Below, in pieces: positions 1-11,703 of a DNA stretch of 64,000 bases. Below the pieces are notes generated by a model. The model saw only the letters and a program-made list of their open reading frames with translations. It ran no database searches and had not been told where the DNA came from. This stretch comes from Escallonia rubra (Eukaryota; Streptophyta; Magnoliopsida; Escalloniales; Escalloniaceae). Each line of letters starts with the position of its first letter. The first letter of the stretch is position 1. The translations under genes were made by a program, and so were the position numbers. The stretch covers positions 310,001-374,000 of the forward strand of contig JAVXUO010002858.1 in NCBI GenBank assembly GCA_033065855.1, written 5' to 3'.

Positions 1-1512
1 CTCTTGTCCTACGGCTAAAACACAGAGAGGGATACAACCGCCTTCTTCCTCCACACCATTTCTGTAAGTTCTTCTATCTTCTCATCTTGTAATATTTTTC
101 TTCTATTTTATTGCAAATAGCTAACTCTACTTGTACTGTAATTGTCATGCTTACCTGATTCCAAAATTTTGTTTAATTAACTAATTATTAGCAATGTAGT
201 ATCTGAATTGCAGTATCATTTTTGTTCAGCCTTGATCATATATTCAATTCAGGCTTCATAGTAGGACCAATGGAAGTAATAATTATCCCACTTAATTTTC
301 ATAAAGGCTCCTACGTCTAACAGGAAGATGGAATGTCTTTTTCATTTCTGTTCTTCAGTTTGGAGCCTTTGCTTTATTGATAAAGGAAAAGCTTTGTTTT
401 CTATTTGCAAGAGAATAAGGAGGGTCTGATAGTATTTCTCACAGAACGGAGAGCTTCACCCACAATTAGAGCGTCACTTTCTTCCGATCGGCACAAAGTC
501 ATCCATAGGCCACAATATAGGCATGACCAAAGGCAACAAAATAGTAGGCCAAGGCCAAGGCCTCGTTATGATAGGCGACGGGAGACGATGCAGGCAGAAA
601 AGAGAGAGCCGTTTTGGAGAGAGAGGCGTGGGCTCTGGACCATAAAGAGACTGCAATATAGTAACCAACTGCAATGAACAATCAGAATGTGTCAAAGCAG
701 TGGCGGTGGTTCGGCTCCAAATCAAGGAAGATTTCAGGGAAACAATGGCTGAGTATTTATTAGATTACCAAAAGTCAAAACTTGGAGCATTGAGCTAATA
801 TTTGTTGTCGGGTTTCCCTACGTTAGCATTTCTGTGTTTCTTAGGATGTATGGACTCTGTCATAATAAAGATGTGAATATTCTTAGGTGTTGGGGAAAAC
901 TTCTGTAGACTAGATATAATATCAGTCCATTTTGAAGTCATTACACAATACTGCATTGAAGTGCACTGACAATGCCAGTTGCTGCATCCCAAAGTGCACT
1001 TCATTCCAAGTTGTGGTTTGGTGCTTGTGTAGTTGATGCTAAGTCAGAAAGCAGTTTCTTCCCCTTGTATACCCCAGATCAAAATGTGGCCGGATGTCGT
1101 CCTTTTCTTCCCCTTGTATTCCAGTGGTTGTGTTTTAAGGGTTCTGATGGTGGTACCACAGATTGTTGGTTGATGGGTTTTCTGTTCTTTGCTACTCCGT
1201 CTTTTGGGTTCAGTGGGTGTGGTGGTGATCTTGCTTACAAGCCATAAGTGAGAGAGTGGTTGCAATGACATGAAAGTGTATTTGCCTATAAAGGACCAGC
1301 TTTGTTTTCTGTTTACAAGAGAACAAGGAGGGCCTGACATGATTTCTTATAAAATCTAGTTCTCTTTAAATAGAAGATGTATTAAACACTGTATCAAACA
1401 CTGTACTTGAGGTTCACAACTAGTAATATTATCCTACTTGCTACACTTAGAAATTCTACAGCGCTTTCGTTAATTTTACAAAGTAACAGTTTCATTTTAT
1501 TGCTTTTCTCAG
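1..1512 (+). other. Upstream part of PIF-A; possible 5' leader and intron of the Myb-like gene
   Basis: No convincing protein-coding gene is seen here; the short open frames match no family I recognise. A good splice donor (ctgtaagttc) lies near 63. A pyrimidine-rich tract ending in ctcag lies just before the ATG at 1513. A 5' leader exon at about 1-64 spliced to 1513 is therefore possible but is inference. A stretch of about 60 bp at 381-440 is repeated imperfectly at 1285-1346 in the same orientation. The left terminal repeat of PIF-A, expected to resemble GAGCCCGTTTGAG, was not found by eye, so that end is probably outside the window or lost. Confidence 0.35.
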
Positions 1513-1919
1513 ATGGAAATCCATGATGGTCTTAGCAATCAAGTTACCAAGGCTAGAGGAAAAGGAAAAATTCCTAAAAAAAAATAACCAAAGACACGTC
1601 TCAACCTAAAAAGAAAGATAAGGCACGTTAGGATGACTTTGCTAATAGAAAGTTTATTGAGATTTGTATGAACTAGATAAAAGGCGAAAATAAGCCTGGC
1701 ACCCATTTTAATAGAGATGGATGGGCTAATTTGGTGGGTGAGCTCAATGCTATGACTGGGAGGGAGTATGATAAGCTACAACTGAAAAATCATTGGGATG
1801 CGTTGCGAAGAGATTGGCAACAGTGGCACAACTTGATGCACAGGAAGTCTGGCTTAGGGTGAGACCCTGTTAGGAAGACCGTGGATACCACTGACGAGTG
1901 GTGGGAGAGAAAGATTACA
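1513..1919 (+). pseudogene. PIF-A Myb/SANT-like gene, first exon (5' part)
   Basis: The ATG at 1513 opens a basic N-terminus (MEIHDGLSNQVTKARGKGK). A Myb/SANT-like DNA-binding domain (Myb_DNA-bind_3 type) then follows from about 1625, recognisable by FNRDGWANLVGELN, LKNHWDALRRDW and DEWWERKIT. In this superfamily such proteins bind element ends and partner the transposase. The reading frame changes at the A-run near 1580. There are in-frame stops near 1630, 1676 and 1861, so it is a pseudogene. Coding sequence stops at the Gypsy insertion at 1920, and the last few exon codons and the splice donor (gtaatt, near 18145) lie on the far side. Confidence 0.8.
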
Positions 1920-3734
1920 TGTCATGCCCCCGACCCTGAGGCGGACCTACATATACTGTTCCAAAATAATCCTCCTTACCAGAAATATATCCTTAAAATA
2001 TTTTACAAAAGCATAACCTCGACGAAGTAATCAGGGCTCTAAATATATCCCAAATTAAAAGTATTTGCATTCATCATCGAAGTCTAATAAATACAGCGAA
2101 AATTTGATAACAATAGTTACTTCCCAGACATTGGGGTTACCAAAAGCTACTTAATCAAACTATTACAAAATCCTTATTCTCAAGTGACTGAAGAGAGCCT
2201 AAAATTTAAGAACCACTCCAAGCTCATGCATATAGCTACCTCCTCTACCGTTGTCCTAAGTCAATTACCTGAAATGGGAGGAGAAGGGGGGTGAGCACAA
2301 AGCCCAGCAAAGATCACACAAACACACCCACGGAATACAACGCATGTATTCAATAGCATGTAGCTGAGTCAAAACAAAACATATCAAAACGAAGTGCATA
2401 GACGAAAAATAATCTTAGCACAACAAATCTCATTTCGGGATATTAACCCATATCAAAGATCAAGTCAAAGTCAAAGTGTCACATTCGAATAATTGAACTA
2501 ATAACCAAATACGATACAATCACGAAATTCGTGACTGTAAAGCACATTAACCTAATTACGTGAATGTTCCAAGTTCAAAGTTGCATATCGGTAGCAATTG
2601 TCATATCATGTCATGACACCATATTAACCTAAGTACGTGAAGGTTTTAAACATTAGTTCAATTCAAAGGAGTCAAATAGACATCAAAGTATCTCGAAGGC
2701 ATTGTAGTAGCAAAGCGTCAAAACTTTGGATTTCAAAAAGGGTAGCTAATCGACCTCATAAAATATTCAATTTTACACTCAAAATGAAGAGAATGAAAAT
2801 GCGAATTCAATTAAATTCAAAACGCTGAAATATGAGTTCGTATGCATTCGGAATTTAAATATGTATGAAACAAAAGCGAAAAGAAGATGAATGAAGTTAG
2901 GGACCAACCTCTGTGACACGTGGCAAGCCACCTAACAGCTTCCCACGTGATGAATAATGGAAGAATAGGGCATGGAAGCTTCCAACATGATTTCTGTGTA
3001 CATGTTCTTAGCTTTTACCACCCTTAATGATTACAAAGAAATAAGTACAGTAAATAACTAGGCAACAATATAATGGGTGTTAAGGGCACACGACACTTCA
3101 CACAGGCGAGATACCACAGAGACAAACAAAGGGTTTTCGTTATGCAGTTGAGAGATTGAAAATCCATTGCACTTGATAAAATTTGGCGCATCTGACGAAG
3201 CAGTTAACAAGGTAGCGACAAATTTTTTTTTTAGAAAAACGATCCAACGAAATTCCAATCAAATTCGGGATGAAAAGATCATTATCAAATTCAATAGAAG
3301 TGGTTGTAATTCATGTAAACCCTTACCTCACATCTACACATTAATCTTCAGCAAATCGCGTAAGCTTTCGAAAATCTCAAAACCTAAATATTTTAATTAA
3401 TCCACGAACGTTAAACTCTTAACAAGCACAATTCTAATATGATCTAATTCATCCTTATATTCAAAGTGGGTTCAAGATTATTTACCAATAGTGCGTAGAA
3501 AATTGCAATCCTCCAAAACCCTAATTTTTCCCTTCTTCTATTACTCTATAAGCCAAAATTCAATGTGTATCGAAACAGACTTGGTTAGCCCTTAAAAGTC
3601 TCTAAAATTGGTAAATAACTAAAAGACCCTTAAAGATGTATTACTAATTCAAAAGTAACCCAAAAAATGACTAAATTACAAAGGTAATCTAAAACATAAC
3701 AATAATTTAATTACATATTGTTTAGGGTCTTACA
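1920..3734 (-). repeat. Gypsy fossil LTR, left copy (3' LTR)
   Basis: It runs from tgtcatgccc to gggtcttaca on the plus strand, the TG...CA form of an LTR. It aligns along its whole length with 8484-18139 once the CACTA insertion is removed. Because it has no CACTA element, it preserves the empty site (gcattgtagtagc, around 2709) that proves the 3-bp duplication of the CACTA insertion in the other LTR. The purine-rich tract that primes plus-strand synthesis lies just inside, at about 3735-3746 (agtaggggatga on the minus strand). Confidence 0.92.
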
Positions 3735-3828
3735 TCATCCCCTACTTATAAAAATTTCTTCCTCGAAATTTATGTACATCAAGTCATCGAATAAGAACAA
3801 ATACTTCTTTTTTTATGGACTCGAGTTC

Positions 3829-6800
3829 TCACGTGGCCTCCTCGACATCGTGGTTCCTTGAAAGCACTTTAACCAAATGTATAGTCTTTGTACGCAAAAT
3901 CTGATCTCGCTTGCCCAAAATCTCGACAGGATGTTCCTCCACTGATAGGTCCTCACGAATAAGTGAAGGCTGGTACTCCACAACATGGGATGAGTGACTC
4001 ATCCCATGTTGTGTAGGACTCATCATGAGTGACTCATCCCATGTTGTGTAGGACTCATCATGTGTAGGACTCATCATGAGTCCTACACATACTTCCTCAA
4101 AACGGACACATAAAATACATTATGCACATGAGACATATCTGGTGGCAAGGCAACACGATACGCAACAGGGCCAACTGTATCTAAAACCTCATAAGATCCA
4201 ACATATCTAGGACTCAACTTTCCCTTTCTTCCAAACCTCATCAAGCCCTTCCATGGTAAAACTCGCAAAAACACATGATCGCCAACATCGAATTCTAAAT
4301 CACCAACGCCGAACTCTAAATCACGACGTGATTTAGAGTCGGCGTAGCTTCTCTGGCGACTCTGCACTGCACGCATACGATCCTTAATTAACTGTATCTT
4401 GTTTGAAGTATCTTGAACAACCTCGGTTCCAGATAAGCTTTGCTCATCAACCTCGTACCAACATGTATGTGATCAACATATACACCCATATAAAGCCTCG
4501 AATTGAGCCATCTCAATACTTGCTTGATCACTACTGTTATAGGAAAATTCAATCAAAGGCAAGTGCTCATCCCAATTACCTTGAAGATCTAACGAACAAG
4601 CATGTAACATATTCTCCAGGGTCTGAATAGTACGCTCAGACTGACCATATGTCTGTGGATGAAAAGCTGTACTGAAATCCAGACAAGTGCCTAAAGCCTT
4701 GTGCAGACTAGTCCAAAAACGAGATGCGAAATATGGGGTCTCTGTCAGATACAATAGATACTGGCATCCCGTGTAGCCTAATTATCTTATGAATATATAG
4801 CTTAGCCAACCTCTCAGTGGTATAGTTGGCACAAATAGTAAGGAAGTGTGCGAATTTGGTCGTACGATCAACAATAACCCAAATTGCATCATGTTTACAT
4901 GAGGTCCTCGGTAAGCCAACTACAATGTCCATGGTCACATGCTCCCACTTCCACCGAGGAACCTCTAGTGACTGTAATTTTCCTACAAGTCGCTGATGCT
5001 CGGCCTTAACCTGCTGACAAACCATACACCTCGATACAAAATCTGCAATCTCCATTTTTATACCACTCCACCAAAATTTCTCATGAAGATCTCTATACAT
5101 CTTAGTACTACCAGGATGTACAGCAAAACCTGAACCATGAGCTAACTTCAATCACTCTGCCCTCAATTCTGAAACTGCTGGGCACACAACCTTGATCTTA
5201 TCCTTAAGGTACCATCATCCTCGAGATGAAATCCAGGTCGCTTTCCAACCTTCACTACCTCTTCAATACCAACCAAGTCTGGGTCACTCATCTAGGAAGA
5301 CTTGATTCTCGTAATAATGGAAGGCTCGACCTGCAAATATGCCAACTGTCCATCTGAACCACCAATTCAAATCTCTAACTCCAAATTCTGTAACTCTGTT
5401 AACAACTGCGGCTGACGAGTAATCAAAGCTGCCAATTTGCCCAAACTCTTTCTACAATGCGTTAGCCACCATATTAGCTTTACCTGGATGATAATGGATC
5501 ATGAAATCATAATCGTTCAGTAACTCAAGCTAATGACGCTGTCTCATATTCAGCTCCTTCTGTGTGAACAGATATTTAAGGCTCTTGTGATCCATATAGA
5601 TCTCACATGTCTCACCATAAATATAATGTCTCCAAATCTTAAGTGCAAACACAACTGCGGCCAGCTCTAAGTCATGAGTAGGGTAGTTCCTTTCATAATT
5701 TTGCAACTGGCGTGAAGCATATGCAATAACCTTTCCATGTTGCATAAGAACACAACCTAACCCCTTCAAAGAGGCATCACTATAAATAACGAAACCAACT
5801 GAACCAGAAGGTAGTGCGAGAACTGATGCTGAAACCAACCGGTTCTTCGACTCCTGAAGACTATTCTCACAGGCCTCTGACCAAATAAACTTAACTCATT
5901 TCTGAGTCAACTGAGTCAAAGGGCTAGCAATGCTTGAGAATCCCTCAACAAAATGACGATAATACCCAGCTAGTCCCAGAAAGCTACAAACTTCCGTCAC
6001 AGAAGTTGGCTTACTCCAATTCACCACGGCCTCTATTTTCGATGGATCTACAGAAATTCCATCCTTTGTCACCACATGACCCAGAAAAGATACTTGCTCT
6101 AGCCAAAATTTACACTTCTTAAATTTTGCATAGAGCTTCTGATCTCTTAGTATCTGTAAGACTTGTCTCAAATGCTGCTCATGTTTTTCCCAACTTCTTG
6201 AATTGATAAGGATATCATCAATAAAAATGATCACAAACTGATCAAGTAATCGTTTGAACACCCTATGCATCAAATCCGTAAACGCGGCATGAGCATTAGT
6301 TAATCCAAATGGCATGAAAAGAAACTCATAATGCCCATACCTCGTTCTAAAAGCAGCTTTAGGGATATCCTCTTTCTTGATCTTTAATTGGTGGTAACCA
6401 GATTTGAGATCAATCTTCGAAAAGAATTGGGCTCCCTGTAACTGATCAAATAAGTCATCTATCCTTGGTAAATGATACGTATTCCTCACAGTAATGCAAT
6501 TTAATTCGCTGTAATCAATACACATTCTCATAGACCCGTTCTTCTTCATAACAAATAACACAGGTGCACCCCAAAGAGAAACTCTTGGATGGATAAAACC
6601 CATATCTAACAAATCTTGAAGCTGAACCTTAAGCTCTTTTAGCTCCGCTAGAGCCATATGATACGGGGCCTTAGAAATAGGAGCTGCCCTTGGAATAAGA
6701 TCGACACAGAATTCTATTTCTCTATCTGGAGGAATCCCTGGGAGATCTTCCGAGAACACATCTGCAAATTCCTTCACAACGGGAATACTATCCAAATATC

Positions 6801-7311
6801 CATTAGACAAACGTGTATCATGAACATGGGCTTAGAACCCCATGCAACCCTTCTTAAGAAGCCTTCTAGTTGTTCATGCTGAAATAGTGCAAGGAGGTGC
6901 AACAGATCTAGAACACTGACATACAAACTCAGGTATACTGGGAATACAAAACACTACTTGTTTCAAGTAGTAATCAACTCTGGCATGATAGGCAGCCAAC
7001 CAGTCCATGCCCAAACTCACATCAAAATCATGTATCTCTAACGGTATAAGGTCTGCAGGTAGATCCCTATCACCAACTCGCACATTACAAGATCTATAAA
7101 CTAAGGAGGCATCAAAAGAAACTTTGACTGGAGTACTAATAGAAATCCCACTACCTAGAGATTGTAACTCAGTACCAAGCTGACGAGCAAAATATGTAGA
7201 GACATACGAAAATATGAAACCAGGGTCAATTAAACAATAGGCTCTAGATGAACATATGCAAAATTTACATGTCACTACATCGTTAGATGCAGTGGCATCC
7301 TTCTCTATCAA
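3829..7311 (-). pseudogene. Gypsy fossil pol region
   Basis: In coding order on the minus strand the fossil shows a retropepsin-like protease region (about 7311-6874), reverse transcriptase with an FIDD-type active-site motif (about 6810-5896), RNase H (about 5838-5400), a zinc-binding and catalytic integrase region (about 5200-4450), and a C-terminal part (about 4376-3829) like the GPY/F plus chromodomain tail of chromoviruses. The order protease, RT, RNase H, integrase is diagnostic for Ty3/Gypsy. It is broken in several places and is described only as a fossil. Confidence 0.9.
3979..4344. repeat. Cluster of three near-perfect palindromes in the Gypsy 3' region
   Basis: Three inverted repeats lie close together: 3979-4013 (17-bp arms, 1-bp centre), 4060-4090 (15-bp arms, 1-bp centre), and 4307-4344 (arms of 18-19 bp with one extra base). 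The first two are linked by direct repeats of gactcatcccatgttgtg and gtaggactcatcatg. They look like local snap-back duplications added after the element was copied. Confidence 0.85.
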
Positions 7312-7314
7312 GGC

Positions 7315-8330
7315 ATAAGCTCGAGCCCGAGTAGTTGCTGCCTGATTAGTTCCTGGTAACTGGTTCTGTTGTCCCCTACCCTAAATAAATTGGGGCTGGA
7401 GCGGCTAAGGGTAATCCCGGATCTTGTGTCCCTGCTGATGGCAGTTAAAGCATGACCACTCTCCCAATAACAAACACCATTATGATTCTTCCCACAAGTT
7501 TTGCAAGCTACTGTTGGCTTCTGAGTATTCCGATCAGGTTCCCTGATAGCCAAGTTATTGTTCCTCCTCTTAGGCTGCTGAACCACATCCTTACCCTTGG
7601 AGCTACTCTCTTCTCTTCCTCTTTTCGCCTCTGATCCCTATAATACTTGCGCCTGGCCTCGACGTCTTTCTCTACCCTCTGAGCTTTATCCAAAACCTGC
7701 CATACGTGTCTAAAGTCACGGCTGTCAAGAACTTTTGAATGCCATACTTTAGTCCATCCTTAAACCGTGTTGCACGTCTGTCCTCAGTATCTATGACATA
7801 TGCTGCAAACCTTGAGAACCTGGCAAATCTGGCCTCATAGTCCTTGACAGTTTCATCATCTCCTTGTTCCAGTTTCAAAAATTCCTTTACCATATCATCC
7901 TTCACGTTTATGGGGAAATATTTGTCAAGAAATATCTCCTGGAAATGATCCCAAATTAATGCCTACTCCTCTTCTGTAGTTAGAGTTCTCTCGACCATCT
8001 TCCACTACTGGTTAGCCTCGTTCTTCAACTGGTACACCGCAAGGTCCACTTTTTGACGATCGGTGATGTTCAGAAGCTTAAACCTCTTCTATAACTTACT
8101 AAACCAAGCCTCTGCATCCTTTGGCTTGTTTGCACCAACAAATGTCGGACAATTTAAATGGTTAAATGCCTTGATTGTATCAGCAGTTAATGGAGCTGGA
8201 GGGGCGTTTGCTCCTGGGTTGCCCTCGGCGGCACCATTACCAGTTAGAATATTACCCCTACGACCCCTCTACTACCATCTCTAGTTGGACGTGGCGGCAT
8301 AGTTCCCGAGATAGCGAACAACTTATAAGA
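7315..8330 (-). pseudogene. Gypsy fossil gag region
   Basis: This minus-strand stretch matches the retrotransposon gag style of plant chromoviruses. It has a helical capsid-type region (about 8250-7670) and a basic tail with a zinc-knuckle-like cysteine/histidine cluster near 7470-7520. It lies between the primer-binding site and the protease, as expected. It is broken and is not a host gene. Confidence 0.85.
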
Positions 8331-8467
8331 TCAAAACTATAGTATAAGCACTTTGAACAAAAGTACGCAAAAGCTAGACTTTTCTAAAGTACATTTGAAA
8401 TGTCATAAAATTCATCTCAAATCATTGAAAGCTTAAGTCTAAGAGTTTACATAATCTTAAACCCTAG

Positions 8468-8479
8468 GCTCTGATACCA
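8468..8479 (-). other. Primer-binding site of the Gypsy fossil
   Basis: On the minus strand this reads tggtatcagagc, the usual complement of the 3' end of initiator tRNA-Met in plant retrotransposons. It lies 4 bp inside the right-hand (5') LTR, the correct position, and so confirms that the element is read on the minus strand. Confidence 0.9.
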
Positions 8480-9285
8480 AATCTGTCACGCCCCCGACCC
8501 GGAGGCGGACCTACATATATTATTCCAAATAATCCTGCTTACCATAAATATATCCTTAAAATATTTTACAAAAGCATAACCCCGACGAAGTAATCAGAGC
8601 TCTAAATATATCCCAAATTAAAAGCATTTACTTTCATCCTCAAAGTCTAATAAATGCAGCAGAAATTTGATAACAATAGTTACTTCCCAGACATTGGGGT
8701 TACCAAAAGCTACTTAATCAAACTATTACAAAATCCTTATTCTCAAGTGACTAAAGAGAGCCTAAAATTTAAGAACCACTGCAAGCTCATGCATATAGCT
8801 ACCTCCTCTATCATTGTCCTAGCTCAATTACCTGAAATGGGAGGAGAAGTGGGTGAGCACAAACCCACAAAGATCACACAAACACACCCACAGAATCCAA
8901 CGCATGTATTCAATAACATGTAGCTGAGTCAAAACGAAACATATCAAAACGAAGTGCATAGACGAAAAATAATCTTAGCACAACAAATCTCATTTCGGGA
9001 TATTAACCCATATCAAAGATCAAATCAAAGTCAAAGTGTCACAATCAAATAATGGAACTAATAATCAAATACGATACAATCACGAAATTCGTGACTGTCA
9101 AGCACGTTAACATAAGTACGTGAAGGTTCTAAGTTCAAAGTTGCATACCAGTAGCAATTGCCATATCATGTCATGGCACCACGTTAACCTAAGCATGTGA
9201 ATGTTCTAAACATTAGTACAATTCAAAGGCGTCACATGGAAATCAAAGTATCTCAAAGGCACTGTACACTACAAGAAAAACAATA

Positions 9286-9610
9286 TTTAGCGACAGACTT
9301 TTAGCAAACCGACAGTATTTCATCACTAAAAGTACCCTTTAGCGACGGATATTTAGTAACGAATTTATAGCGATGGAATTTCCGTCGCTAAAAAGTTTTT
9401 CGAATTTTGGAATTATTTTTGTAAATTAAATTAGCGACAAAGTATTTACGACGGATAGTAATCCGTCTCAAAAATAAATATTTTACAATTTTTTTTAAAC
9501 TTTGGCAACGGATTATGATCCGTCGCTTAATATCTGTCGCCAAAAAATTTTAAAAATTTGAATTCATGACATTTAGCGACGGGTTGTGTCCATCGCTAAA
9601 AGTCCAAACA
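9286..9610. repeat. CACTA left subterminal repeats
   Basis: Many direct and inverted copies of a motif close to tttagcgacgga or tccgtcgctaaa occur here. Such subterminal arrays bind the TnpA-type protein in the En/Spm family. The matching zone is at 16720-17110. Confidence 0.85.
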
Positions 9611-10019
9611 AAAAAAATCCCTAATCTTCTTCCCCCCCTGCCGCTTTCTGTTTTCTCTCTCTCTTTCTTACCGCTGGCCACCGTCCTCAGTCCTCGCCAT
9701 CGCACATCACAACCATCACCGCTTCGTCGTCCTCCCTCATTGCGAGCAAATACCCGTCCCCCACCCTGCAATCACCTCGCGGGAGAAGCGACCGCCGCTG
9801 CCTACCACTTGCCACTACCGCCGCGCCTCCACTGCCCCCACTTGTACGTATCATTGTATACTTTATACATGTATGAATAATTACAAGTTCGAATTATATG
9901 TTATATATGCTATATATTTTTGTTACATATGCTTTATACATGTATGAATAATTACATGTTATAATTATATGTTGTAAATGTTATAATTATTGTAATTGTT
10001 ATAATGTATAGTTGTATTG

Positions 10020-10985
10020 ATAGTTAGAAAAAATTAACCATTATTAACCTTAATCAATCTGAATAAACCTAATCAACCCTAATTAAACATGATTAACCAT
10101 AATCAAACCATAAATAAATCCTAATTAAACGTAATTAAGCCCTAATTAAACTCTAATACATCTCTAATCAAACTCTAATTCATCCATAATTAGCCTAATA
10201 AACCCTAATTATCCTAATTAGTCTCAATTAAACCCTAATTAACCTAATTAAATCCTAAGAATAAGCACAAAGTAAACCTAATTAAATCCTAATCAACCCT
10301 AATTAAACCTAATAAACATATGATTAACCTTAATCGACCACTAATTAAATCCTAATTAAACGTAATTAAGCCCTAATTAAACTTTAATACATCCCTAATT
10401 AACCTAATAAACCCTAATTAGTCCTAATTAAACCCTAATTACACCTTAATAATAAGAAAAAAGTAAACCTAATTAAATCCTAATCAGGGTTAAACCTTAA
10501 TTATCCTAATTAAACCCTAATACATCCCTAATTAGCCATAATTACAACATAATTACCGAAATTAGGCCCTAATTAACTTAATTAAACCTAATAAACCTAA
10601 TTACCCTGCGTAACCCTAACTAAACCCTAGTACATCCCTAATTAATCCTAATAAGCTCTAATTAACCCAATTTAAACCCTAATACATCCCTAATTAGCCA
10701 TAATTACAACATAATTACCGAAATTAGGCCCTAATTAACTTAATTAAACCTAATAAACCTAATTACCCTGCGTAACCCTAACTAAACCCTAGTACATCCC
10801 TAATTAATCCTAATAAGCTCTAATTAACCCAATTTAAACCCTAATACATCCCTAATTAGCCATAATTACCCTCAATAAACCTATTAACCCTAATTACCCT
10901 ACTTAACCCTAATTAAACCCTAGTACATCCCTAATTAGGGCTAATAAGCCCTAGTACATCCCTAATTAATCCATATTCCACTGAG
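10020..10985. repeat. AT-rich CCCTAATTAA array (telomere-like) inside the CACTA element
   Basis: Nearly 1 kb is built from variants of cctaattaa and aaccctaatta, resembling a degenerate CCCTAAA plant telomere repeat. Within it a 162-bp block is repeated exactly: 10511-10672 and 10673-10834 look identical, and a third partial copy runs from 10835 to about 10868. There is no coding potential. It lies between the left subterminal zone and the transposase gene, where CACTA elements carry leader or intron sequence. Confidence 0.85.
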
Positions 10986-11201
10986 AAACGTGAGTCGGGC
11001 CCCCGCATTAGGAATATTCATCGTTATTTTGTGAAGTCCATTGACAATGAGTTGGTTCAGCTCGTCGCCAATGAATTCAAATTAAAGTAAAATTGGTAAT
11101 GTATGTAACCATCTTTCCGAAAATTTGAAAATTTGAAAAGATGGTTGCATATGTTACCATTTTTCAAACACATGCATGCATAAAAACTCTTAGTTCTCGT
11201 T

Positions 11202-11244
11202 CAAAGGTACTCATTACAAAGTAATGCTTTGTAATGAGCCTTTG
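11202..11244. repeat. Perfect-stem hairpin upstream of the CACTA transposase
   Basis: The arms ctcattacaaag and ctttgtaatgag enclose the loop taatg, and the outer caaagg/cctttg pair extends the stem past a 2-nt bulge. A second, looser hairpin lies at about 11114-11148 (aaccatctttcc with aaaagatggtt). The role is unknown. Confidence 0.7.
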
Positions 11245-11703
11245 GATATCCAATTTGGACAATTTGACAAAGCTAAGTGTTTATAAAACAGTGTATTGAC
11301 TCATGCTCTGTGTTTAATGTCGTGGATATTTGGTACATGTTCTCCAGTGTTTCTCCGGATGCATACAGATCTGGTGTTCTAACATCCTTTAATTCTTGCA
11401 AGAGCAAGATTAGACGGATGTTAGAATACCTAATCGATGTCGTGTACTTGGAGAAATACGGGAAGGTGTTGCCGAATTTTTCGCAGACATAGGACTAAGC
11501 ATGAGTTGGTAACTGTTTTATAAACATGTGCTTTTCTGAATGGGATATGACCCACTACCTATTAGAGAACAGAGGGGATATATATGGACATGTTGTCACA
11601 TGCATGAATTCATATTTACATCAACCCTGCCTAATTATTGGTCATAATTTAAGGTGGTATATAGTACATAATCTTAGTCGTCATCTCGGTCGATCGAATT
11701 TGG

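Noticed and set aside
405-1340. Short overlapping frames near the left edge as host genes
   Set aside because: They are short, mostly basic or low-complexity, overlap on both strands and match nothing known.
10020-10985. True telomere or CRISPR-like array
   Set aside because: The repeats are degenerate, AT-rich and lie well inside a CACTA element. There are no regular spacers, and the setting is a plant nuclear genome.
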